Source of the DNA: Patescibacteria group bacterium
GTDB lineage: Bacteria > Patescibacteriota > Patescibacteriia > JAXHNJ01
NCBI GenBank assembly: GCA_034520665.1
Contig: JAXHNJ010000002.1
Location: 243,166-282,302, forward strand
DNA: 39,137 nucleotides
Reading direction: 5' to 3'
The notes under the pieces were generated by a model. It ran no database searches and was not told the DNA's origin. It saw nothing but the letters and a program-made list of their open reading frames with translations. This document shows positions 32,586 to 39,137 of the stretch, one piece after another. The translations under genes and the position numbers were made by a program. How positions within the stretch are numbered: position 1 is the stretch's first letter; every line of letters begins with the position of its first letter.

Positions 32586-33682
32586 AAAAAATTAAATTAA
32601 ATTTACAATGGAAATTAACTTTAGCTTTTTTAGGAATAGTTGTCTTAGTGATAATGATTTTCGGTATTTTAGCTAATTATTATATTCATGAACATTTTCA
32701 AAAATTTTGCGAATTATCTGGCATTGCTATGTTGCGTTGTGCAAGGGGAAAGGCAGGGCAAGCTTTTTTGGCAAGTATCAATCGGTCGTTATTTTTAGTT
32801 GGTGCATTCGGCGCTTTTTTTTCAATAATTCTTGGCTATGTTTTAGGCAAGTTTATTTTAAGCCCCCTACAAAAAGCCATAAAAGCGGTTAAAGAATTTT
32901 CTGAAGGAAATTATGCAATTAGGATAAATGCGGCTACTAGCGACGAGATAAATGACTTGATAAAAACATTAAATAGAATGTTTTTCAGCTTAGAAAAACT
33001 GGAAAAATTAAGAAAGGATCTGGTAGCTAATTTTTCTCATGAGCTGGCCACGCCTTTAACCAATATCTACGGCTACCTTGAGGCTATAAACGATAATGTA
33101 ATCAGCGATGAATCAGAGAAGAAAAAAGCGATATCACTTGTAAAAACAGAGGCTGAAAGATTAATTCATTTAACCAAAGAGATGAAAAAGTTAGCTTTAC
33201 TGGAATCTGAAAACTTTGTTTTATCGCTTAAAAAAACCGATATTAACAGCTTAATTGAAAATATATGTGAAAAGTTTATATTAAGAATCAAAGATAAAAA
33301 TATAACAATTGATAAGGATTTTGACTTAAAATTGCCAAAAGTTGAAATTGATCCGGCTAAATTCGAACTAGTCATTTTTAATCTTATTGACAATGCTATC
33401 AAATACTCGCCAAATAATGGGGTTATAAAATTAAAAACACTAAAACAATCAGAACAAATTATTATTTCAATCAAAGATAACGGACAGGGCATTGACAAGG
33501 AGGATATTCCTTTTATTTTTGAAAGATTTTATCGCGGCGATAAATCCAGAACGAAAAAAGATGACAGCTCAGGGATCGGCCTGACAATTGTTAAAAAAAT
33601 TGTTGAGGCGCATAAAGGAAGCATTGAAATAAAAAGTGCAAAAGGCAAAGGCAGTGAATTTATTATTTATTTAACCTGTTAG
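32582..33682 (+). CDS. Membrane sensor histidine kinase
   Basis: A 366-residue protein. Helix 1 (about 11-34), a short outer loop (35-68) with two Cys (C43, C53), helix 2 (about 69-95), HAMP, then the phospho-acceptor H153 in FSHELATPLTNIYGY, and an ATPase domain with NLIDNAIKYSP, DNGQGID, FERFYRGDKSR and SSGIGLTIVKKI. The small outer loop with two Cys suggests direct sensing of a metal or of thiol redox state, but that is inference. It phosphorylates the OmpR-type regulator encoded with it. Confidence 0.94.
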   Translation: MKKIKLNLQWKLTLAFLGIVVLVIMIFGILANYYIHEHFQKFCELSGIAMLRCARGKAGQAFLASINRSLFLVGAFGAFFSIILGYVLGKFILSPLQKAIKAVKEFSEGNYAIRINAATSDEINDLIKTLNRMFFSLEKLEKLRKDLVANFSHELATPLTNIYGYLEAINDNVISDESEKKKAISLVKTEAERLIHLTKEMKKLALLESENFVLSLKKTDINSLIENICEKFILRIKDKNITIDKDFDLKLPKVEIDPAKFELVIFNLIDNAIKYSPNNGVIKLKTLKQSEQIIISIKDNGQGIDKEDIPFIFERFYRGDKSRTKKDDSSGIGLTIVKKIVEAHKGSIEIKSAKGKGSEFIIYLTC

Positions 33683-33721
33683 ATAGAAACTTATCTAACC
33701 GGGTTTACCTCTATAAAAACT

Positions 33722-34033
33722 ATGAAAAACTACAATCTAAACGAAAAAATTATTTTCTCCGATGAAAAACCGATCAAGAGGCATTTTCTTAACGCCCAAG
33801 GATTTCACGCCGCCTTGATCTGTTTAAAATCGGGCGTGGAAATACCGCCTCACCCGGAAGATTATGCTGTACTTTTAACCGTTCTTGAGGGCCAGGGAAT
33901 TTTTACCGATATTAACGGAAAAAAGACCTTAACCAAAAATCAGAGCATTTATATAAAAAAAGACGAAATCAGAGGCATAAAAGCAGTGGAAAATTTGGTT
34001 GTTCTAGGCATTCAAGACAGACCAAAAAATTAA
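33722..34033 (+). CDS. Cupin-domain protein
   Basis: A 103-residue single cupin barrel: GVEIPPHPEDYAVLLTVLEG (motif 1, with H and acidic ligands), then G-x-x-I (SIYIKKDEIRGIKA). One of the usual motif His residues is replaced, so metal binding is uncertain. It lies 39 nt after the kinase gene and just upstream of the second arsR. Function unknown; such small cupins often accompany metal and redox stress genes. Confidence 0.75.
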   Translation: MKNYNLNEKIIFSDEKPIKRHFLNAQGFHAALICLKSGVEIPPHPEDYAVLLTVLEGQGIFTDINGKKTLTKNQSIYIKKDEIRGIKAVENLVVLGIQDRPKN

Positions 34034-34056
34034 AATGATATATTTATTTCTGCTCT

Positions 34057-34106
34057 TTGACAAAAAATAATAAAAGAGTTAATATGTGAATACATATTCA
34101 CATATT
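34057..34106 (+). promoter_or_regulatory. Promoter with long palindromic operator of the second ArsR (site B)
   Basis: TTGACA (34057-34062), 17-nt spacer, TAATAT (34080-34085). The operator has perfect 12-bp arms AATATGTGAATA (34081-34092) and TATTCACATATT (34095-34106) around CA. It differs from site A, so the two ArsR proteins should have separate targets. Confidence 0.87.
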
Positions 34107-34112
34107 AATATT

Positions 34113-34442
34113 ATGCAAAAAAAAGAATTAGAATTACAAAAATATTTAAAGATAATCTCCGACAAGAGTAAATATAAAATAATCAAGCATCTGGCGGGTG
34201 GAGAAGATTGCGTTTGTAATATAGTGCGAAAATTAAAACTGGAAAGAACTTTGATTTCCCACCATCTGAATATTCTTCAAAAAGCCAACTTGATAAAAGG
34301 CAGAAAATCGGGAACTTGGATTTATTATTCCTTGGAAAAGAAAACCTTTGAAAGTATAGAAGAATTATTTAAAGAATTATTGGGCTCGGCGAATATCAGA
34401 GGCAAACCAAACAGATTGGATAAGAATAATAAATGTAACTAA
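34113..34442 (+). CDS. arsR: ArsR-family metalloregulator (second)
   Basis: A 109-residue protein; ATG 34113 is chosen because the in-frame GTG at 34086 lies in the operator. KYKIIKHLAGGEDCVCNIVR holds C33 and C35, the As(III)-binding pair, followed by the recognition helix LERTLISHHLNILQKANLI. It should repress its own promoter and the arsenite pump gene that follows after 12 nt. Confidence 0.92.
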   Translation: MQKKELELQKYLKIISDKSKYKIIKHLAGGEDCVCNIVRKLKLERTLISHHLNILQKANLIKGRKSGTWIYYSLEKKTFESIEELFKELLGSANIRGKPNRLDKNNKCN

Positions 34443-34454
34443 TAAATTTTATAT

Positions 34455-35540
34455 ATGCTATTAAAAAGAAATAATAATTTAAATAAAATAAAAAAAGAGG
34501 TAGCTGAAATTGAAGAAAAAGTGTTGGGAATATTTGAAAAATATCTTACAGTCTGGGTGGCGATCTGTATAGCTTTAGGAATAGCCATAGGAAAATATCT
34601 ACCCGTCCTGCCTGAAACATTGCAAAAATTCACCTACGCCAATGTTTCAATACCCATCGCTATTTTGATCTGGCTGATGATCTATCCGATGATGCTAAAA
34701 ATCGATTTTTCCTGCATCGGTGATTGCTTCAAGCACCCGAAGGGACTGACCATAACCTTGGTCGTAAATTGGCTGATAAAGCCTTTTACTATGTTCTTTT
34801 TTGCCTCGCTGTTCTTTACTTTTTTGTTCAAAGCTTTTATCAGTCCCGAATTGGCCAAGGAATACGTAGCGGGAGCGGTTCTCTTGGGTGCCGCCCCATG
34901 CACGGCTATGGTATTTGTCTGGAGCTACCTTACCAAGGGGAATCCCCTTTACACACTTTTACAGGTGGCGGTCAATGATCTAGTGATTTTATTGGCTTTC
35001 GTTCCGATAGTTTCCGTTTTGCTTGGGGTAAGCGGCTTGGCAATCCCTTATAATACTCTGTTTTTGTCAGTCGGCCTTTTTGTGCTCGTGCCTTTGGTAG
35101 CCGCATTTTTAACCAGACAGAGGCACATTAAAAGAAAAGGGCACGCATGTTTTGAAAAAGAATTTTTGCCAAAATTCAAACATATTACCGAAATCGGCTT
35201 ATTATTTACCTTGATTATTATTTTTTCTTTCCAGGGCAACATCATCCTAGCCAATCCATTTCATATCGCCTTAATCGCCGTTCCTTTAGTGATTCAGACC
35301 TTTTTCATATTTTTCATCGCTTATCTATGGGCGAAAAAATGGAAAGTTTCTCATGATGTGGCGGCTCCGGCCGGAATGATCGGCGCCAGTAATTTTTTTG
35401 AATTAGCCGTGGCGGTGGCCATCACTCTTTTCGGACTGAATTCCGGAGCTACTCTGGTGACTGTGGTCGGTGTTTTAGTAGAAGTTCCAGTGATGCTTAT
35501 GCTGGTCAGGATTGCCAATAGGACTAAACATTGGTTTTAA
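34455..35540 (+). CDS. acr3: Arsenite efflux pump, Acr3 family
   Basis: A 361-residue protein with ten membrane segments, as usual for the family. LLGAAPCTAMVFVWSYLTKG contains the conserved, required Cys (C149), and PAGMIGASNFFELAVAVAIT the conserved Glu region. It exports As(III) using the proton gradient. Directly behind the second arsR. No ArsC arsenate reductase is seen, so arsenite itself is the probable threat. Confidence 0.96.
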   Translation: MLLKRNNNLNKIKKEVAEIEEKVLGIFEKYLTVWVAICIALGIAIGKYLPVLPETLQKFTYANVSIPIAILIWLMIYPMMLKIDFSCIGDCFKHPKGLTITLVVNWLIKPFTMFFFASLFFTFLFKAFISPELAKEYVAGAVLLGAAPCTAMVFVWSYLTKGNPLYTLLQVAVNDLVILLAFVPIVSVLLGVSGLAIPYNTLFLSVGLFVLVPLVAAFLTRQRHIKRKGHACFEKEFLPKFKHITEIGLLFTLIIIFSFQGNIILANPFHIALIAVPLVIQTFFIFFIAYLWAKKWKVSHDVAAPAGMIGASNFFELAVAVAITLFGLNSGATLVTVVGVLVEVPVMLMLVRIANRTKHWF

Positions 35541-35563
35541 TAAATAAATAACTAATAAAAAAT

Positions 35564-35875
35564 ATGAATAACAAATGGAGAAATATACAAGAAATGATAA
35601 ATTATTCTGAAGAGGGAATAATAAGTAAAGTTATTGAGAAAGATGACCTGGGAGATGTGACTCTTTTTAGCATGTCTAAATCAACTGAAATTTCACAACA
35701 TACGTCTACTAAAGCAGGATATGTATATGTTGTTGAAGGAGAAGGAGTATTTAATCTTGAAGGTGAAGATATTCTTATGAAATCAGGTGTATTAATATTC
35801 ATGGATGCAAATGCAAAACATTCATTAAAAGCAAATGAGAATACTACCTTTATATTAATTTTAAGAAATAATTAA
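35564..35875 (+). CDS. Cupin-domain protein (second)
   Basis: A 103-residue cupin: ISQHTSTKAGYVYVVEGEGV (motif 1) and MDANAKHSLKANEN (motif 2). It contains two of the typical His residues. It follows acr3 by 23 nt and precedes a thioredoxin by 10 nt, so it belongs to the same unit. Its role in the metalloid response is unknown. Confidence 0.78.
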   Translation: MNNKWRNIQEMINYSEEGIISKVIEKDDLGDVTLFSMSKSTEISQHTSTKAGYVYVVEGEGVFNLEGEDILMKSGVLIFMDANAKHSLKANENTTFILILRNN

Positions 35876-35885
35876 TTCAAAAAAT

Positions 35886-36365
35886 ATGATAAAAAAATTT
35901 ACAGATCAAAATTTTGATCAAGAAGTAATACAAAGTGAGAAGATTATTTTAGTTGATTTTTGGGCACCTTGGTGTGCGCCTTGTTTGGCGATGAATCCAA
36001 TTATAAATGACTTGGCTGAAAAATTTGCAGGGCCAATTGTTGTTGGGAAAATAAATGTTGATGAAAATAAAATCACAACGAAAAAATACGGAATTATGTC
36101 AGTGCCGCATATAAAAATATTTAAAAATGGAAAAGTGGTTAAAGAATTTGTCGGAAAACAGGATTTTGAAATATTAAGCAATGAATTAAATAATTTCTGT
36201 GAAGAAGAAAATAATAATCAAGAAATGAAAAAAGCTGATGAAGATAATATTAACAATATCAGCGGTTGTTGTCCTGAAAAAGATTATTGCGACATAGATT
36301 GTCGGCCGGATGACGATAAAAAAGACGATATTGAAATTGGTTGCAGTTGCGGAGGGAATTGTTAG
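35886..36365 (+). CDS. Thioredoxin with cysteine-rich C-terminal tail
   Basis: A 159-residue protein. Residues 1-105 are a standard thioredoxin: VDFWAPWCAPC (C30, C33) and cis-Pro in IMSVPHIKIF. An acidic linker leads to a tail with CCPEKDYCDIDC and GCSCGGNC, eight Cys in about 35 residues. Thioredoxins end at about 108 residues, so the tail is an addition, probably a metal- or metalloid-binding appendage. It may keep the ars proteins reduced or buffer As(III). Confidence 0.9.
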   Translation: MIKKFTDQNFDQEVIQSEKIILVDFWAPWCAPCLAMNPIINDLAEKFAGPIVVGKINVDENKITTKKYGIMSVPHIKIFKNGKVVKEFVGKQDFEILSNELNNFCEEENNNQEMKKADEDNINNISGCCPEKDYCDIDCRPDDDKKDDIEIGCSCGGNC

Positions 36366-36397
36366 CGTAAAATTTATTAATAATTAAATTTAAAACT

Positions 36398-36757
36398 ATG
36401 AACGAAGAAAAAAAACAAGACCCGAAATTCGCCAAGTTCCACGGCGTGGATCGGGAAAAAATTCAATGGCATCCAGTCATTGACGAATCAAAATGCATTG
36501 GTTGCGGCATGTGTGCCACTTCTTGCGGACGAGGTGTGTATAAATTTGATTATGAAAACAAAAAATCCAAAGTAGCCAATCCGACGCATTGTATGGTAGC
36601 TTGCCAGACTTGTGCCAATCTCTGTCCAGTTGGAGCTATTTCTTTTGCCAAGAATGACGCTACCCGAGAAAAAGCCCAAAAAATCGTCAAAGACTTTCAA
36701 CTACTTCCGAAAGTTAAGGAAGAATTGGAAAAAAGGAAAGATGAATTAAAATACTAA
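36398..36757 (+). CDS. 4Fe-4S ferredoxin
   Basis: A 119-residue protein. Cluster motifs CIGCGMCATSC and CMVACQTCANLCPVGAI bind two 4Fe-4S clusters. Before them lies FHGVDREKIQWHPVID, after them a charged helix of about 35 residues. It is similar in its core to the broken ferredoxin at 29079, so the two metalloid units each carry one. Redox partner unknown. Confidence 0.9.
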   Translation: MNEEKKQDPKFAKFHGVDREKIQWHPVIDESKCIGCGMCATSCGRGVYKFDYENKKSKVANPTHCMVACQTCANLCPVGAISFAKNDATREKAQKIVKDFQLLPKVKEELEKRKDELKY

Positions 36758-36765
36758 TTTAAATT

Positions 36766-37668
36766 ATGAGTGGACACAGTAATCACTTAATAAATGCAAA
36801 AAATCTTGTTTTAGCTATTATTATAAACTCGTTTATAGTGATATTTGAGATTATTTTTGGTGTTATTTCCCGCAGTTTCGCGCTCATCAGTGATGCCTTG
36901 CACAACATCACTGATATCGGCTCAATGATTTTGAGCCTTTGGGGAGAAAAATTGGCGGATAAGCCACAAACTGAGAAAAAAACTTACGGTTATAACCGCG
37001 CCGAACTGATTATTGCTTTTGTCAACGCGGGAGTTTTGCTCGGGATTGTCGGTTTTATTTTGGTTGAAGCGATTATCCGTTTTTTTCATCCTGAACAGGT
37101 TGCCAGCTTTACAATGTTAATCGTCGCCGGCGTGGCTCTTGTCGGTAATGGTATAGCTACTTATCTTTTACAAAAAGGGGCTGATAAAAATTTAAATTTG
37201 AAAAGTGCTTGGCTACACTCTATGCAAGACGCGCTTTTTTCTTTGGCTGTTGTTATCGGCGCCGTCATTATTTATTATACTGGCTGGAATTGGATTGATC
37301 CACTCGCCTCTATAATCATTTCGGTTTTTCTACTTAAAGAAATTTATTCAATTATAAAGCAATCCGTAAATATGTTGATGGATTCAGTACCAGAAGGTAT
37401 TGATTTTGCCGAAGTAAAAAAAGAGCTAATGAAATTAGAGGGCATAAGTGATATAAATGATTTACATATTTGGCAGACAAACAGTGAAAATAAAATTTTA
37501 AGCGTCCATATAAAAATTAGTGAACTTTCAGAAAAAAAGCGAACGGAACTATTGATTAAGGTTCAAAAACTTTTGAAAGAGAAATATGGTATCGATCATT
37601 CCACCCTACAAATGGTTTCGGAAAAAGAAGCCAAACTAATTAATTTAAATTGCAATCATTGTAATTAA
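36766..37668 (+). CDS. CDF-family divalent metal efflux protein
   Basis: A 300-residue protein with six membrane segments. FALISDALHNITDIGSMILS contains the H/D metal site of the first conserved region, and the matching LHSMQDALFSL and IDPLASIIIS are in the second half. The cytoplasmic C-terminal domain ends in NCNHCN, a small metal-binding tail. It exports Zn2+, Cd2+, Co2+ or similar. It follows the ferredoxin by 8 nt. Confidence 0.93.
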   Translation: MSGHSNHLINAKNLVLAIIINSFIVIFEIIFGVISRSFALISDALHNITDIGSMILSLWGEKLADKPQTEKKTYGYNRAELIIAFVNAGVLLGIVGFILVEAIIRFFHPEQVASFTMLIVAGVALVGNGIATYLLQKGADKNLNLKSAWLHSMQDALFSLAVVIGAVIIYYTGWNWIDPLASIIISVFLLKEIYSIIKQSVNMLMDSVPEGIDFAEVKKELMKLEGISDINDLHIWQTNSENKILSVHIKISELSEKKRTELLIKVQKLLKEKYGIDHSTLQMVSEKEAKLINLNCNHCN

Positions 37669-37731
37669 AAATATTTATGAAAAATAAATCCGATTTTGAT
37701 TAATTTTTATGCCTTAATTTTAGAAATATTC

Positions 37732-37761
37732 TTAACAGTTTCTTAACATTCACATCATAAT
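37732..37761 (+). promoter_or_regulatory. Second response-regulator box and promoter (probably decayed)
   Basis: TTAACA (37732-37737) and TTAACA (37743-37748), 11 bp apart, then CATAAT (37756-37761) where the copy at 31111-31140 has TATAAT. The surrounding 40 bases are clearly related to that copy, so this is a duplicated promoter. Confidence 0.65.
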
Positions 37762-37842
37762 AAGAAAATATGAAATTGTTAAACTTTATGGTAAATTGTA
37801 GATAAATTTTATGTAATCAAAAAAATAATCGGATTATAACTT

Positions 37843-37954
37843 ATGCGTGAAAAAACTTTAATAATTGAAGATAATAAAAATAATAGAGACCTATAAAGGT
37901 AGTATTGAGATAAAAAGTGAAAAAATCAGGACAGTAAATTTATTATTTATTAGC
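37843..37954 (+). pseudogene. Relic of a second two-component operon (regulator start fused to kinase end)
   Basis: ATG 37843 reads MREKTLIIEDNKNNRDL and stops; its first ten codons match the regulator at 31908 (MREKILIIED). Right behind, 37885-37954 reads ETYKGSIEIKSEK, a match to the last 20 codons of the kinase gene (EAHKGSIEIKSAKGKGSEFI), then loses frame. Everything between was deleted. The 37669-37986 gap holds only this relic and its promoter. Confidence 0.82.
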
Positions 37955-37986
37955 CATATTATAAAAATTAACAATAGTATAATAAT

Positions 37987-38352
37987 ATGAACGATCTAGA
38001 CTTAAAATTAAAGGAATTTTCTCAGGCGATTCGGGAAACAAAAAAGTATCAAACTTACAAAAAGGCAGCTGAAATATACGAAAAGGATCAAGAGGCTCAA
38101 CAGCTGTTAAAAGATTTTCAAACAGCTCAACAAAATGTGAATATTTACCAACAAGGCCATTTTTCCGGATTAGAAGAACAGAAAAAAGAATATGAAAATC
38201 TATTAAAAGAAGTTAGAAAGAATAAAGTAATTAATGATTGGATAAAAACGCAAAAAGATATGCAAAAATTAATAGGTCTTTTAGCAGCAGAATTAAGCCA
38301 AGACATTAATTTTAAATTTACCCCTCCTGAAAAAAGAAGCTGTTGCGGGTAA
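37987..38352 (+). CDS. YlbF/YmcA-family protein
   Basis: A 121-residue, all-helical protein: LKEFSQAIRETKKYQTYKKA, then EAQQLLKDFQTAQQN and KVINDWIKTQKDMQ, the pattern of the YlbF (Com_YlbF) family. In Bacillus its members form a complex that affects RNase Y and development. This one ends KRSCCG, an added Cys pair, like other genes in this region. Its role among metal-resistance genes is unclear. Confidence 0.82.
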   Translation: MNDLDLKLKEFSQAIRETKKYQTYKKAAEIYEKDQEAQQLLKDFQTAQQNVNIYQQGHFSGLEEQKKEYENLLKEVRKNKVINDWIKTQKDMQKLIGLLAAELSQDINFKFTPPEKRSCCG

Positions 38353-38373
38353 TATAAATATTAAATTGTAAAT

Positions 38374-39036
38374 ATGAAAAACAGAGTAATTATTTTAACA
38401 TTATCTTTAGTCGTAATTTTAGTTGTTTTCAGCATAACGGCTCTCAATAAAAACTTAAGCCAAGAAAATAATGTTAATCCTAATTCGGCCTCGGATGAAC
38501 TATCCCGTTCTAAACAAGAAAAAATCAGAATCGCGGCCTGCCCAACCTGTTATGAATTGAGTAAAAAGCTGGATTTGGAAAAATATCAAGTTATTGAAAC
38601 AAACTCTACCGCTCAAAGCATTGCTCTTTTGCAGAACAAAAAAGCAGATATGATCTTAGCCGGCCGCACGCTCAAGCCGCACGAACCGCAGCTGGAATAT
38701 ATGGTGATAGACGAAGGCTATTCTTTTTTAAGCAACCAGGGAAAGACAATCTTTATCAACCAATTAAATGATTATAATGTTTATACTGACCTAAACGCGG
38801 AAGAACTAAAGGAAAAGTTATCTATTGAAAAAATTCAAACAGTGGATAATGTTTATGAATACTTAGATAAGGGAATAGTTATCACCTCCTGGGAAAACAC
38901 TGATTATAATCAAGCGGAAATTGTTCATCTGCTGGAAAAGAACAGAGAAAGAGTAAAACTATCCCGCCGGCCGACAGTTTATTGTCCAAATGTCTGTGGC
39001 GCTGAAGCACAGGAATTGGTTTTGAAATTAAAATAA
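38374..39036 (+). CDS. Anchored extracytoplasmic binding-protein-like protein
   Basis: A 220-residue protein with an N-terminal membrane segment (about 5-24, VIILTLSLVVILVVFSITAL), a linker, then KIRIAACPTCYELSKKLDLE. The later text (STAQSIALLQNKKADMILAG and GYSFLSNQGKTIFINQL) resembles half of a periplasmic binding protein. It has Cys pairs CPTC near the start of the domain and CPNVC near the end, which may bind a metal or form a disulfide. No ABC transporter genes are in view. Identity is uncertain. Confidence 0.65.
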   Translation: MKNRVIILTLSLVVILVVFSITALNKNLSQENNVNPNSASDELSRSKQEKIRIAACPTCYELSKKLDLEKYQVIETNSTAQSIALLQNKKADMILAGRTLKPHEPQLEYMVIDEGYSFLSNQGKTIFINQLNDYNVYTDLNAEELKEKLSIEKIQTVDNVYEYLDKGIVITSWENTDYNQAEIVHLLEKNRERVKLSRRPTVYCPNVCGAEAQELVLKLK

Positions 39037-39042
39037 ATATTT

Positions 39043-39088
39043 TTGACTAGTTAAATTTGATTTAGTATAATATCAATAGATATTGATG
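39043..39088 (+). promoter_or_regulatory. Promoter with ArsR-type operator (site A3)
   Basis: TTGACT (39043-39048), 17-nt spacer, TATAAT (39066-39071), and TATCAATA-GA-TATTGATG (39071-39088). The operator starts at the last base of the -10, exactly as at 26805-26850. Confidence 0.83.
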
Positions 39089-39106
39089 AACAAATAACAC
39101 AATTTT

Positions 39107-39137
39107 ATGAAAACAAAAAAAAATATTCTATCTATCT
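39107..39137 (+). CDS. Start of a gene cut by the window edge
   Basis: ATG 39107 followed by MKTKKNILSI. The basic start and following Ile/Leu suggest a signal peptide or membrane segment. It is 19 nt behind an ArsR-type operator, so it belongs to the metalloid response. Nothing more can be said. Confidence 0.55.
   Translation, partial: MKTKKNILSI

Overview
The window looks like a chromosomal segment of a small-genome, AT-rich bacterium, most likely from the Candidate Phyla Radiation (Patescibacteria, Parcubacteria-like). The grounds are a housekeeping dnaG-rpoD pair whose sigma factor opens with about 50 mostly lysine residues, tRNA genes without an encoded CCA end, very short intergenic regions inside operons, and many short GC-rich hairpin repeats between genes. 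TGA ends genes normally, so the code is standard. This placement is an inference; no rRNA is present to confirm it.

Layout. 1-8758 (minus strand): a giant alpha-2-macroglobulin-like surface protein, cut by the window edge and carrying a Hint (intein-like) domain inside its bait region; a membrane-anchored companion; and a P-type Ca2+-type ATPase. 8786-10113 (plus strand): a self-contained unit with a consensus promoter, a structured RNA of about 290 nt with long perfect helices and a probable pseudoknot, a terminator, and a 299-residue retron-type reverse transcriptase. 10297-17797: a defence-like island bounded by a 21-bp inverted repeat. It holds a HARE-HTH/PD-(D/E)XK protein, a Schlafen-type AlbA_2 protein, a relic of the HsdR C-terminus, two membrane proteins of unknown function, a DUF262-HNH endonuclease, an EcoRI-family adenine methylase and a small HTH controller with its operator.

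17971-26403: a LexA/S24-like repressor, a PHA-system-like small protein behind a duplicated ribosome site, two tRNA-Asn(GTT) genes, rpoD, dnaG, and an oxygen-defence set (superoxide reductase, a frameshifted rubredoxin-ferritin protein, rubrerythrin and a relic of a second rubrerythrin), with tandem and dispersed repeats.

26805-39137 (plus strand): a metal/metalloid resistance region. A first ArsR repressor controls a thioredoxin-like protein, an ArsP-like permease, an ArsF-like lipoprotein, a ferredoxin, an ArsG/CcdA-like permease and a two-subunit permease. Then come a two-component system with a probable target gene, a second ArsR with a 26-bp palindromic operator, an Acr3 arsenite pump, cupins, a cysteine-tailed thioredoxin, a ferredoxin, a CDF metal exporter, a decayed second two-component locus, a YlbF-family protein, a binding-protein-like lipoprotein/anchored protein and the start of another ArsR-controlled gene. 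Three promoters share one ArsR operator type, so a single repressor probably coordinates several units.

The two most unusual items are the reverse transcriptase with its structured RNA and the Hint domain set precisely in the bait-region hinge of the macroglobulin.
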